From NCBI RefSeq assembly GCF_000281975.1, contig NZ_AKKE01000173.1, forward strand, positions 16,905-80,904: DNA of 64,000 bases. Direction: 5' to 3'. Both the position numbers and the translations under genes were made by a program. Origin of the DNA: Novosphingobium sp. AP12 (GTDB lineage: Bacteria; Pseudomonadota; Alphaproteobacteria; Sphingomonadales; Sphingomonadaceae). Shown here piece after piece: positions 52,160 through 61,153 of the stretch. The number at the start of each line of letters is the position of its first letter. The first letter of the stretch is position 1. The notes under the pieces are model-generated. The model was given only the letters and a program-made list of their open reading frames with translations, did no database searches and was not told the DNA's origin.

Positions 52160-52906
52160 ATGACCCTGACCCTCGCCACCACCACCCCGGGGACCCCGGA
52201 AATATTCGCCTCCCTCCAGGGTGAAGGGCCCTCGATGGGCCGGCCGAGCACGTTCGTGCGCCTGTCGCGCTGCAACCTCGCCTGCGAATGGTGCGATACC
52301 GCCTACACCTGGCGCTTCACCGGCGACAACCGCTTCCACCGCGACGACCTCGCCTTCGAGCGGACCGAGAACCAGGTGCCGATGGAGGAAGCCGACCTCG
52401 CGCAGGCCGTCGCCGCGCTGGTCCCCGACCGCCTCGTCATCACCGGCGGCGAGCCGCTGCTGCAGGGCGCCGCCCTCGCCCGCATGGTGACCGCGCTGAA
52501 CGACATCCGCCCCGGCATGCACGTCGAGGTGGAGACCAACTCCACCGTCGCCCCGCATCCTGCGCTCGACGCCCTCGTCCACCAGTACAACGTCAGCCCC
52601 AAACTGGCGCACAGCGGCAACCCGGCAAGCCTCGCACTCGTGCCCGCCCGCCTCGCCGCCTGGGCCGCCGAGCCGCGCGCGTTCTTTAAGTTCGTGATCG
52701 CCGAAGAAGCCGATCTCGCCGAGGTCATGGAACTGCAGGAAACCTACGCCATCCCCGGCGAGCGGCTGTTCCTGATGCCCGAGGGCCGCTCCAGCGATGT
52801 CGTCCGGGAACGATCGGGCTGGCTGGCGGATTTCTGCTCGGCACGCGGATTGCGATTCACCGACCGCTTGCACATCCATCTCTGGGGCGACACGAGGGGC
52901 ACATGA
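52160..52906 (+). CDS. queE: 7-carboxy-7-deazaguanine synthase (QueE)
   Basis: A 248-residue radical-SAM enzyme converting CPH4 to 7-carboxy-7-deazaguanine on the way to preQ0 and queuosine. The iron-sulfur cysteines are C38, C42 and C45 in RCNLACEWCDTAYTW, preceded by the substrate segment IFASLQGEGPSMGRPSTFVR. VITGGEPLLQG is the GGE motif that binds SAM. Other queuosine genes are not in this window. The upstream gap contains the 21-bp repeat array. Its stop overlaps the MATE gene start (ATGA). Confidence 0.94.
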   Translation: MTLTLATTTPGTPEIFASLQGEGPSMGRPSTFVRLSRCNLACEWCDTAYTWRFTGDNRFHRDDLAFERTENQVPMEEADLAQAVAALVPDRLVITGGEPLLQGAALARMVTALNDIRPGMHVEVETNSTVAPHPALDALVHQYNVSPKLAHSGNPASLALVPARLAAWAAEPRAFFKFVIAEEADLAEVMELQETYAIPGERLFLMPEGRSSDVVRERSGWLADFCSARGLRFTDRLHIHLWGDTRGT

Positions 52907-54354
52907 ACGAAGCATCCCCGATCCCGGTCGCCGAGACCCAGGCCCTCGAGGCCGAAGCCAAGGCGAAGGAAGAAGCGCACCGGCAGGGCCCGGCGCTGAA
53001 GGGCGACCTGACGCGGGGACCGATCCTCAAGACGCTGCTGATGTTCTCGATCCCGATGCTGGTGTCGAACGTGCTGCAGACGCTGAACGGCTCGGTGAAC
53101 GCGATCTGGGTCGGCCGCCTGCTGGGCGAGAGCGCGCTGGCCGCGACGGCGAATGCGAACATCGTGATGTTCCTGGTCTTCGCCGCGGTGTTCGGCTTCG
53201 GCATGGCCACCACCGTGCGCGTGGGCCAGCACTTCGGCGGGCGCGATCTCGACGCGGCGCGGCGGACTTTCGGCACCGGCGTCGGCTTCTGCATCGGCAT
53301 TTCGATCGCGACCGGCGTGATCGGCTGGTTCGGTGCGGGCGCCCTGCTCGACGCGCTGGGAACGCCGGCGGCCAGCCGCAGCGATGCGCTCGACTACCTG
53401 CGGGTGATCTTCGTCACCATCCCGCTGGCGACGGTCAACATGATGGTCTCGATGGGGATGCGCGGCGCGGGCGACTCCAAGACGCCGCTCTATGCGATGA
53501 TCCTGGCGGTCGCGCTGGACATCGCGCTCAACCCGCTGCTCATCATCGGCGTGGGGCCGCTGCCAACGCTGGGAGTCGCCGGATCGGCCATCGCCACCGC
53601 CTTCGCCAACACCGCTGGCATGCTGTTCCAGATCTGGGTCATCTACCGCAAGGACCTGCCGCTGCGCCTGCGCGGACCGGAGCTGAACTACCTGATCCCC
53701 CGCGGCCCCGATCTCGCCTACGTCGTCACCAAGGGCCTGCCGATGGGCGCGCAGATGCTGATCGTCTCGTCCGCCGGGCTGATCATGATCAGCCTCGTCA
53801 ACCGCGAGGGGCTGAACGCGGCCGCCGCCTATGGCGCCTCGCTGCAGCTATGGAACTACCTGCAGATGCCCGCCTTCGCGATCGGCTCGGCGGTCAGCGC
53901 CATGGTCGCGCAGTCGCTGGGTGCCGGCGACCACAGCCGTGTCGCCAAGGTGACGATGACCGGGCTCGGCGCCAACCTCGTGATGTCGACCGTGCTGGCG
54001 GCGCTGATCGTGGGCTTCGACCATCCGCTGCTGGCGCTGTTCCTCGGCGGTGATAGCCCGGCGATGCCGATCGCAGAGCACATCCAGCTGATCTGCACCG
54101 CCTCGTTCGTGATCGTCTCGGTGACCATGATCCTGACCGGAACCATGCGCGCCTATGGCGCCGTGGTGGCGCCGCTGGTGATCCTGACGCTGGGCCTCTA
54201 CCCGGGCCGCCTCGGTTTCTACGCGCTGGCGGTGCCCTACCTCGGAAGCGACGCGGTATGGTGGGCATACCCCGTCGGCTCGGCTCTGACGGTGGCGCTC
54301 ACGCTGGTCTACTACCGCTGGGGCAACTGGCGCGCGGCCTACAAGGGCGACTGA
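52903..54354 (+). CDS. MATE-family multidrug efflux transporter
   Basis: A 483-residue membrane protein with twelve predicted helices in two MatE repeats. The first begins TLLMFSIPMLVSNVLQTLNG with VNAIWVGRLLGESALAATAN; the second LPMGAQMLIVSSAGLIMISL, and AMVAQSLGAGDHSRVAKVTM is the typical loop. NorM-like transporters export cationic drugs against H+ or Na+. The cytoplasmic N terminus is long (about 45 residues, Ala/Glu-rich). Substrates are unknown; the coupling with queE is probably incidental. Confidence 0.9.
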   Translation: MNEASPIPVAETQALEAEAKAKEEAHRQGPALKGDLTRGPILKTLLMFSIPMLVSNVLQTLNGSVNAIWVGRLLGESALAATANANIVMFLVFAAVFGFGMATTVRVGQHFGGRDLDAARRTFGTGVGFCIGISIATGVIGWFGAGALLDALGTPAASRSDALDYLRVIFVTIPLATVNMMVSMGMRGAGDSKTPLYAMILAVALDIALNPLLIIGVGPLPTLGVAGSAIATAFANTAGMLFQIWVIYRKDLPLRLRGPELNYLIPRGPDLAYVVTKGLPMGAQMLIVSSAGLIMISLVNREGLNAAAAYGASLQLWNYLQMPAFAIGSAVSAMVAQSLGAGDHSRVAKVTMTGLGANLVMSTVLAALIVGFDHPLLALFLGGDSPAMPIAEHIQLICTASFVIVSVTMILTGTMRAYGAVVAPLVILTLGLYPGRLGFYALAVPYLGSDAVWWAYPVGSALTVALTLVYYRWGNWRAAYKGD

Positions 54355-54380
54355 GCCGGCGAGCGCATCCGCGCCAAGCC

Positions 54381-56051
54381 TCAGCGCCCCTGCGCCCGCC
54401 AGCGCTGGACGGTGCGCAGGACCATCTCCTCCTCGCCGCCGGTCTCGTTCCAAAGCTGCGTGAACGACGGGTCGGCCGAGGCCGGGCGCTTTTCTTCCTC
54501 GAGATCGTCGAACGAGACGCGCATCGGGATCGCCACGCCCTCGCCGCAGATGATGCACTCGCGGTTGCGCAGCGCCGGGATCGAATCGAGGAAGCCGCGG
54601 GCGCCTTCGGGCATGGCGGCCCGCACGAAGGCCTGGTCGCGGTCGTTGTTGAGACGCATGGAAATGATGGTGCCGCACTGCGAGAGCACGCCCTCGGCAA
54701 GATCGGACGGCCGCTGCGTGATGAGGCCCAGCGAGATGCCGTACTTGCGGCCCTCCTTGGCGATGCGCGAGAGGATGCGGCCGACCGACGATCCGTCGGC
54801 GTTCTTCTCGTTCGGCACGTAGCGGTGCGCCTCCTCGCAGACGAGGAGGATCGGGCGGGTCTGCTCCTCGCGCGCCCAGACGGCGAAGTCGAAGACCAGG
54901 CGGCTGAGCACGGCGACCACCGTGGAGGTGATCTCGGTCGGCACGCCCGAGACGTCGATGATCGAGATCGGCCGCCCGCGCGAGGGCAGGCGGAACAGTC
55001 GCGAGATGAAGTCGGCCATCACGTCGCCCACCAGCATCCCTGAGAACATGAACTGGTAGCGCGGGTCGCCCTTCAGTTCCTCCAGCTTGCTCTTGATGCG
55101 CAGGTAGGGCGCGCTGGTGTGGCCCTTGTCGAGCTTACCCATCGCGTTGTTGAGGATGATGCCGAGGTCCGAGAGCAGGTACGGGATCGGCGAATCCACC
55201 GTGATCCGGCCCATCTGCTCGGCGAGCCGGTTCTTCGCGCGCGCCTCCAGCAACGCCTTGCCGAGAATCTCCGCGTCAAGCTGGCGTTCATCCCCTCGCG
55301 AGGTCAGCAGGATTTCGCAGTGCTCGCCGAAGTTCATCAGCCAGTAGGGCATCTGCAGGTTCGAGACGTCGAGGATCACGCCGGTGTCGCGGAACGCCGC
55401 GGCATATTCGCCGTGCGGATCGACCATGATGATGTGCCCCTCGGGCGCATGCTGGCAGATGCGGTGCAGGATCAGCGCCACGCTGGTGGACTTGCCGGTG
55501 CCGGTGGAGCCCAGCAGCGCGAAGTGCTTGCCCAGCAGCGCATCGACGTAAAGCCCGGCCCGGATGTCGCGGGTGGGGTAGACGTTGCCGACCTGGATCG
55601 CCGAGCGGCCGTCGCTGGCATAGATCTGGCGCAGGTCGTCGCTGGTGCAGGGATAGACCATCGCGCCGGGGATCGGATAGAACGTGACGCCGCGCCGGAA
55701 GGCCTGGATGCGGCCGGTCAGCTTCTCGACCTGCCCCTCGCCGAGGAAATCGACATCGGAGAGGACCGCTCCGGTCGTCCGGCCATCCTGCTTCTGATTG
55801 CGCACGCTGGCAAGCAGCCAGCCGCCGCCGACGCGGATCTTCACCTGGCTGCTGACCTGTCCGGAGAGGGCGACCGAAGGGTCGGCGTCGAGGGCGATCT
55901 CGTTCAGACGCTCGAGGTCGAAGGCGATGCGGCTGCCCGAACCGCTGATCTCGAGCACGACGCCGATCGGCTCGTGGCCAACGGCTTCCTGGCTCACGGG
56001 CGCGGCTGCGGCCAGGGGCGCTTGAATCTGATCGAGACCCTCGACATGCAT
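54381..56051 (-). CDS. HerA-like ATPase (DUF87)
   Basis: A 556-residue P-loop NTPase of the FtsK/HerA superfamily. An N-terminal HAS-barrel-like domain occupies residues about 25-170. Walker A is GSTGTGKST at 181-189, followed by VDPHGEYAAAF; Walker B is RPILLVCEEAHRYVP near residue 400, and SRIAKEGRKYGISLGLITQR with QRPSDL carries the arginine finger and sensor. Archaeal HerA works with NurA in end resection; bacterial relatives also occur in defence islands, but no NurA, SIR2 or other partner lies beside this copy. It is a standalone gene here, so a DNA translocase of unknown purpose. Confidence 0.85.
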   Translation of the reverse strand: MHVEGLDQIQAPLAAAAPVSQEAVGHEPIGVVLEISGSGSRIAFDLERLNEIALDADPSVALSGQVSSQVKIRVGGGWLLASVRNQKQDGRTTGAVLSDVDFLGEGQVEKLTGRIQAFRRGVTFYPIPGAMVYPCTSDDLRQIYASDGRSAIQVGNVYPTRDIRAGLYVDALLGKHFALLGSTGTGKSTSVALILHRICQHAPEGHIIMVDPHGEYAAAFRDTGVILDVSNLQMPYWLMNFGEHCEILLTSRGDERQLDAEILGKALLEARAKNRLAEQMGRITVDSPIPYLLSDLGIILNNAMGKLDKGHTSAPYLRIKSKLEELKGDPRYQFMFSGMLVGDVMADFISRLFRLPSRGRPISIIDVSGVPTEITSTVVAVLSRLVFDFAVWAREEQTRPILLVCEEAHRYVPNEKNADGSSVGRILSRIAKEGRKYGISLGLITQRPSDLAEGVLSQCGTIISMRLNNDRDQAFVRAAMPEGARGFLDSIPALRNRECIICGEGVAIPMRVSFDDLEEEKRPASADPSFTQLWNETGGEEEMVLRTVQRWRAQGR

Positions 56052-56157
56052 ATTGTTCTTCTACCGTCGGATTATCTGGCAACCGATTGCGAGCGGTAGC
56101 GCGGCCTCGGTTAATTTCCGCCTAAGAACGTTACCACAGCACGCACGCGGCGCCCGG

Positions 56158-56922
56158 TCAGATCAGGGCGAACAGTCGCCCTGCGAGCCAGCCCATCGCC
56201 ACCGACACGAAGACGGCGAGCAGGCCGTAAGCGAAGCCATAGTTCTCGGCAAAGTTGGCGATCGCGCGCTCGACGCCGAGCTTGCGCACCTCGACCTGGC
56301 TGCTGGCGGAGGCCACCACCCTGCCCTTCGAAACGGCGTAAGTCTCGGCCGTGTAGATTCCCGTGGGCACGCGCGAGGGCAGGCCGATGCGCGCCTGGTA
56401 GAGCACCTGCTCGCTCACCTTCACGCCGCCCTCGTCCTCACGGTAGAGGCCGTTCCTGCGGTTGAGGTCGACTAGGCCTTCGGAAAAGCGCGCCTGCTCG
56501 TCGACGTCGATCGCGCCGATCGGGGAGAGCTGGAGCCACTTGAGGCCCAGTTCGTAGATCGCCGCTGTCTTGTCGTCGACGATCTGGGCAATCGGCCTGG
56601 TCGAGGCGATGGCGAAGTAGCTGGGCGCGCTGCGCAGTTCGGTGCTGGCAGCATTGATCCAGATGCCCGCCACCTTCTGCTTCTCGCGCAGGACGATCGA
56701 CTGGGTGGGGCCCTTGAGCACGACGACGATGTCGTAGTCCTGCGCCGCGCGCGAACCCTCGGGCGTGAGGATGGCGCCGAACAGCAGCAGTTCGGTTCCG
56801 GTGAAGCCCTGCTGCAGGTCCACCTCGTGCTGCGAGACTTCAGGCACCAGGATCGGATCGCGCGCGCCCGTCAGCATGACCAGCGCCAGCAGCGCCATCA
56901 GGCCGGAGGCCAGCGCTTTCAC
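56158..56922 (-). CDS. TIGR02186-family membrane-anchored protein
   Basis: A 254-residue protein with signal peptide (ALASGLMALLALVMLTGA), periplasmic domain and a C-terminal helix (YGLLAVFVSVAMGWLAGRLF). The region LVPEVSQHEVDLQQGFTGTE and IVVVLKGPTQSIVLREKQKV match the TIGR02186 family, of unknown function. The start is GTG at 56922, overlapping the stop of the TauE-like gene (GTGA), a pairing found in many alphaproteobacteria. It could be an accessory of the exporter. Confidence 0.85.
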   Translation of the reverse strand: MKALASGLMALLALVMLTGARDPILVPEVSQHEVDLQQGFTGTELLLFGAILTPEGSRAAQDYDIVVVLKGPTQSIVLREKQKVAGIWINAASTELRSAPSYFAIASTRPIAQIVDDKTAAIYELGLKWLQLSPIGAIDVDEQARFSEGLVDLNRRNGLYREDEGGVKVSEQVLYQARIGLPSRVPTGIYTAETYAVSKGRVVASASSQVEVRKLGVERAIANFAENYGFAYGLLAVFVSVAMGWLAGRLFALI

Positions 56923-57833
56923 AGCGGGGCCACCGTGTATATCTCGTCGGGTCGGTAGCCGAGGCCCAGCGCCATGCGTCCCGCGACGAGCAGGACGATC
57001 ACCGCCAGGATCAGGCGCAGCTTCACCGGGCTCGCCTTCTGGGCGAACTGCGCGCCGACCTGCGCGCCCGTCACCGATCCCAGCAGCAGCAGCGAGGCCA
57101 GCACGATGTCGACCGCATGGGTTGTCAGCGCGTGCATCATCGTCGTCGCCATGGTGACGAACAGGATCTGGAACAGCGAGGTGCCGACCACCACATTCGC
57201 GCTCATGCCCAGGATGTAGAGCATCGCGGGCACCAGGATGAAGCCGCCGCCCACGCCCATCAGCATCGTCAGGATGCCCGTCCCCATGCCCAGGAGCAGC
57301 GGCGCCAGCGGCGAGATGTAGAGGCCCGAACGGTAGAAACGCCAACGCATCGGCAGGCTCGCCACCATCGGGTGGTGCCGCCGCTTGCGCGCGGGCAGCG
57401 GGACGCCCGAACGCTCCGCCAGGATCGCCTGGATGCTCTCGCGCGCCATCAGCCAGCCGATCGAGCCGAGCATCAGGACGTAGAGGATGTTGATGACGGT
57501 ATCGATCTGACCCAGCTTCTGCAGCAGATTGAACAGCAGCGCGCCGATGCCGGTGCCGATGATGCCGCCCGCCACCATGACCGAGCCCATCTGGTAGTCC
57601 ACGTTGCCGCGCCGTGTATGCGCGAACACGCCCGAGACGCTGGCGCCGGTCACCTGGCTCGCGGCGGAGGCGGCGGCGACGGTGGGGGGGATTCCGTAGA
57701 AGATCATCAGCGGCGTCGTCAGGAAGCCGCCACCCACGCCGAACATGCCCGAAAGCAGGCCGGTCAGCAGACCCAGACCAACGATGATGAGACCGTTGAC
57801 CGAAAGGTTTGCGATGGGGAGGTAAACGTCCAT
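56919..57833 (-). CDS. TauE/SafE-family anion exporter
   Basis: A 304-residue membrane protein with the two TauE repeats: LTGLLSGMFGVGGGFLTTPL with MIFYGIPPTVAAASAASQVT in the first and GILTMLMGVGGGFILVPAML in the second; about eight helices. Family members export sulfite, sulfoacetate or related anions. The Arg-rich cytoplasmic loop in the middle (PLPARKRRHHP) separates the halves. It is upstream of and coupled with the TIGR02186 gene. Confidence 0.88.
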   Translation of the reverse strand: MDVYLPIANLSVNGLIIVGLGLLTGLLSGMFGVGGGFLTTPLMIFYGIPPTVAAASAASQVTGASVSGVFAHTRRGNVDYQMGSVMVAGGIIGTGIGALLFNLLQKLGQIDTVINILYVLMLGSIGWLMARESIQAILAERSGVPLPARKRRHHPMVASLPMRWRFYRSGLYISPLAPLLLGMGTGILTMLMGVGGGFILVPAMLYILGMSANVVVGTSLFQILFVTMATTMMHALTTHAVDIVLASLLLLGSVTGAQVGAQFAQKASPVKLRLILAVIVLLVAGRMALGLGYRPDEIYTVAPL

Positions 57834-57894
57834 TGCTGACTTCTCGCTACCGCAGCAACGCCTTGCAGAAAAGCGGCGTTTCAAGAAGTTTCGG

Positions 57895-59055
57895 TCAGAA
57901 ACCTGCGGATAGAGTCAGCGCAGGGCCCGAGTCCGGCACTGCCTCTCCGGCAAGACGGAACCGCCAGTCGATGGCGATGCGACCGTTGGTCCCCCGGCCG
58001 AGCGGCATCACGACGGAAGCGGTCGGGCCGGCATCGAGCCGGGCGGCGCCTTTCTGGACCCCTCCCCAGATGCCTGCCCCTATGCGGGTATCGACCTTGC
58101 CGACGCTCAGCAAGGCGCGGTCGGCCCGGAGCTGTCCGTCGGCAAACGGCGTGGCGAAGCTGCCGGCGACGTAGCCCCCCTGGGCGTAAGCCTCGCCGCG
58201 AAAACCTGCGGGAAGCCGAAGCGGCGGCAGTTCGGTCACGGCGAGGATCGCGGGTTGGAAACGGTGCCTGCCGGCCTGGTCGGTCAGCCGCGCCTCTATC
58301 CCGGCGATCACGGGGAACGAAGGCAGCGGCCGCGCCGATAGTCCGATCGCAGCGGCGGTCTCCTGCGGCAGGCCCATGGTCGAGGTGGTGCGCATGTACA
58401 CTGCCGGGCGATAGCGACTGGAGAGCGCCAGCCTGTAACGCAGCACGGCGCCCGCTTGGCTCGCGCCGTACGTCGCCGGGAATGCGCCTGGAGATGCGAC
58501 ACCCCCGGCGGAGTCCCGGCGCAGCAGCGCCCAGGCATCGGCCGACCAGCGGCGGGGGCGCTGCGACGCAGGCTGAGGCGCGGCGGATGGCGGCCGCATC
58601 GCCGCCATGCCGGGCGGTTCGGGCGCATAAAATCGCGGTAGGGGCTCGGACAGCGCGAAATCGTCGCGCAGGTGGCGCGGGATCGAGGGATAGGATGGGC
58701 CAGGCGCATCGCCGTAGTACGGAGACCGGGCCGCCCACGCCCTTCCCCGCAAGGTCTCCGGCATGGCGGCCGGGTAGCTAAAATAGCCGCCTGCTCTGCT
58801 GCGAGGATCGACGGGCATCGACGGATAGGGATAGAAAGGGGCCGTATCGGGAAACGACAGAGGTCCGCCGCGCGGATCGACGGCGTATCCGCTCTCCGCA
58901 GCATCCGCCGAGAGCGTCGGCACCTGAAGCGCGTTGGCGGGCGACGCATCCCATGTTGCCGCGCGCCCGCCGGCCCAGCCGGCCAGCACCGCCAGCAGTG
59001 CGACGAGCGGATGACCGCGCGATATCTTCGACCCGCTCACTGCGCTTGAGCCCAT
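57895..59055 (-). CDS. NfrA C-terminal-like secreted protein
   Basis: A 386-residue protein. A signal-anchor-like segment (HPLVALLAVLAGWAGGRAA) is followed by a Pro/Tyr-rich stretch of about 150 residues and a beta-rich C-terminal domain (AYAQGGYVAGSFATPFADGQ, GAGIWGGVQKGAARLDAGPT, IAIDWRFRLAGEAVPDSGPA) ending LTLSAGF. That last domain resembles the C-terminal part of NfrA, the outer-membrane N4 phage receptor. The ATG at 59055 and a GTG at 59040 overlapping the previous stop are both possible. It follows the NfrB-like glycosyltransferase gene directly. Assignment is from memory of the family pattern; the TPR part of NfrA is absent. Confidence 0.6.
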   Translation of the reverse strand: MGSSAVSGSKISRGHPLVALLAVLAGWAGGRAATWDASPANALQVPTLSADAAESGYAVDPRGGPLSFPDTAPFYPYPSMPVDPRSRAGGYFSYPAAMPETLRGRAWAARSPYYGDAPGPSYPSIPRHLRDDFALSEPLPRFYAPEPPGMAAMRPPSAAPQPASQRPRRWSADAWALLRRDSAGGVASPGAFPATYGASQAGAVLRYRLALSSRYRPAVYMRTTSTMGLPQETAAAIGLSARPLPSFPVIAGIEARLTDQAGRHRFQPAILAVTELPPLRLPAGFRGEAYAQGGYVAGSFATPFADGQLRADRALLSVGKVDTRIGAGIWGGVQKGAARLDAGPTASVVMPLGRGTNGRIAIDWRFRLAGEAVPDSGPALTLSAGF

Positions 59056-60440
59056 GCGGGATGCCGGTCGTGACTGGTCTTGTCCCAGCGCACGGCCACG
59101 CCGCGCAAGCTGCCGACGTACCCCGCCAGAGCCCGGCGCCCGGCAAGGATGGCGATGTAATTGGCGACCGGAATCCGGACGATTGCGCTGATCCCTTCGA
59201 GCGCACCGTACTCTCTCGCGGTAAAGGCGAACCGGAAGGCGCACCGCCACGCCAGGCAGGCGAAGCACGCCTGCAGCATCAGGCGCAGGACCGGCGAGCC
59301 CGACGGCTGCATCTCGATGCCGCCGAAGCCTGCCAGGGCCAACAGCCCCTCGACCACCACGAGCATGTAGCCGCAGGCCAGCACGATGGCCGTGAGCGGC
59401 CCGCGCCGGTCGCGCAGGGCCATCCAGAGGTCCGCCCAGCCATCGCTCCAGCCGAGGCGGTCCCAGCCTTGGAACGCGATGCCGTGCGTCCAGCGCGACT
59501 TCTGCCGCACCGACGTTTCCACGCTGGCCGGAAAGTAGGCCCGCGTCGCCACCAGATCGCCGTTCTCGTCGCGGGCGCGCAGGAACCGCGAACGACCGCC
59601 CTCGCGCCGCACCAGCAGGCCCAGTTCATAGTCTTCCGTCAGGCATTCCGCGGCGAACGGGCCTCCCGCCTCGCCTCCTCCTCGCCGGCGAGCGATGCGG
59701 GCGAGCATGTCGCGCGAGAAGCCGCAGCCCACCCCGGCCGCCGGGATCGCCGCGCCCAGCGCGTCGCGTACGATCAGCGCCTTGCAATGCGATTCGGCGA
59801 ATTCGTCGGCGTAGTGTCCGGCGACCCATGGCGAATGAGGCTGCAGTTCCGGGCGCACCGGCAGCTGGACGAAATCCGCCTCCGCCAGCGCCCGGTCGAT
59901 CACCGCCAGTTCGGCGGGATGAACCATGTCCTCGGAGTCGTGCAGGATGACCGAGCGGTATCGCCGTGCGTACCGGCGCTCGTCCGCGCAGAGCGCCTCG
60001 TAGACACGGTTGAGGCAATCGGCCTTGGTGGTCGGCCCCGGCCTTGCGTTTATCACGATGCGGATGCGCGGATCGTTCCCGGCGGCCTGCGCGGCGGCCT
60101 CGATCGTGGCGGGGTCGTTGCCATAACACCCGAGGTAGAGCGTGAACTGGTCCTGCTTCCAGGCGCCCAGCGCGTGGGTTATCGTGTGACCGATCACCGC
60201 CGCTTCGTCCCAGGCCGCGATCAGCACCGCCGCGCGGCCCGATAGCGGAGCCGTCGCCGCCTCCCGCGTGATCCGCGCGTCGCGCCCCCGCCCGATCAGC
60301 CGCAGCCAGATCCAGCACAGGTCGACGCCGAAATCGTCGAGCGCGCCCAGAATGAACCAGAACGCCGTGAACAACAGCAGTTCATGCTCCGCCGCCTGCA
60401 GGCAAGCTGCGACACATCGGAGTGCGACCGTTGGCTGCAC
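59037..60440 (-). CDS. Glycosyltransferase family 2, NfrB-like
   Basis: A 467-residue membrane glycosyltransferase starting at GTG 60440 (no ATG nearby; GGGGGAAAG box). An N-terminal helix (LLLFTAFWFILGALDDFGVD) is followed by the catalytic GT2 domain with VLIAAWDEAAVIGHTI, HDSEDMVHP (DxD type), ECLTEDYELGLLVR and the QKSRWTHGIAFQGW (QxxRW) motif, and then three C-terminal helices. This is the N-terminal two thirds of NfrB; the C-terminal c-di-GMP-binding MshEN domain of E. coli NfrB is missing. It should polymerise or extrude a polysaccharide through the NfrA-like partner downstream. Confidence 0.75.
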   Translation of the reverse strand: MQPTVALRCVAACLQAAEHELLLFTAFWFILGALDDFGVDLCWIWLRLIGRGRDARITREAATAPLSGRAAVLIAAWDEAAVIGHTITHALGAWKQDQFTLYLGCYGNDPATIEAAAQAAGNDPRIRIVINARPGPTTKADCLNRVYEALCADERRYARRYRSVILHDSEDMVHPAELAVIDRALAEADFVQLPVRPELQPHSPWVAGHYADEFAESHCKALIVRDALGAAIPAAGVGCGFSRDMLARIARRRGGGEAGGPFAAECLTEDYELGLLVRREGGRSRFLRARDENGDLVATRAYFPASVETSVRQKSRWTHGIAFQGWDRLGWSDGWADLWMALRDRRGPLTAIVLACGYMLVVVEGLLALAGFGGIEMQPSGSPVLRLMLQACFACLAWRCAFRFAFTAREYGALEGISAIVRIPVANYIAILAGRRALAGYVGSLRGVAVRWDKTSHDRHPAWAQAQ

Positions 60441-60454
60441 CTTTCCCCCTTCCG

Positions 60455-60478
60455 CGACCCGGGGAGCCCCGGGGGTCG
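60455..60478. other. GC-rich hairpin upstream of the NfrB-like gene
   Basis: CGACCCGGGG-AG-CCCCGGGGGTCG, strong stem 15-38 bases upstream of the GTG start. It could sequester the leader or serve as a terminator of the leftward gloA transcript; no T run follows. Confidence 0.4.
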
Positions 60479-60628
60479 ACCCCCCGTCAACCCGTCCCTG
60501 CTCGGGACTATGGTCAGGTGGGGCCGTTTCGCCAGCAGCTTTCCGTGCGGTTTCACAAAGTTAACCGGCGGGAAGGGATATGTGTGCACAAGGAACACTC
60601 CTCCGCGTGCGGAGCGTTCCCTGCCGGT

Positions 60629-61060
60629 TCACCAGCTCCCGACGTTGGGCATGCTGGCCCAGGGTTCGGCGGGGTCGAGCCGGCCGTCCTGCAGCAGCTC
60701 CACTGAAATGCCGTCGGGCGTGCGCACGAAGGCCATGTGACCGTCGCGGGGCGGGCGGTTGATGGTGACGCCGCCGTCCTGCAGCCGCTGGCACGTCTCG
60801 TAGATGTCCGCGACCTGGAAGGCGAGGTGGCCGAAGTTGCGCCCGCCGGTGTAGTCCTCGGACGAACCGTCCTCGCCCGGCCAGTTGTAGGTCAGCTCGA
60901 CCTCGGTCTCTTCCTGCCCCGGGGGTGCCAGATAGATCAGCGTGAAGCGGCCCTGCTCGCTGGAAAAACGGCGGGATTCCTTAAGCCCCACGAGCTCGAA
61001 GAAGCGGATGGTCTCGTCCGGATCGGTCACTCGGATCATGGTGTGCAAATAGCGGGTCAT
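60629..61060 (-). CDS. gloA: Lactoylglutathione lyase (glyoxalase I)
   Basis: A 143-residue VOC-fold metalloenzyme that isomerises the methylglyoxal-glutathione hemithioacetal to lactoylglutathione. LHTMIRVTDPDETIRFFELV holds the first metal His (H6), ETEVELTYNW the first Glu, FGHLAFQVADIYETC the second His and RTPDGISVELLQ the last Glu. The pattern is close to E. coli GloA. It is divergent from the interrupted SIMPL gene. Confidence 0.93.
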   Translation of the reverse strand: MTRYLHTMIRVTDPDETIRFFELVGLKESRRFSSEQGRFTLIYLAPPGQEETEVELTYNWPGEDGSSEDYTGGRNFGHLAFQVADIYETCQRLQDGGVTINRPPRDGHMAFVRTPDGISVELLQDGRLDPAEPWASMPNVGSW

Positions 61061-61153
61061 GGGAGCTTTCTCGGTTCGTCTATGCCACAGAACGGTTCAT
61101 CGCGCAGACAGCCGATCGTTGGCACAACCGGCCGACCATCAGGGAGAGATGCG

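Noticed and set aside
54381..56051. HerA-like ATPase as part of a defence island
   Set aside because: Neighbours are a MATE exporter and a TauE exporter pair; no NurA, SIR2, DUF4297 or other defence partner is visible.
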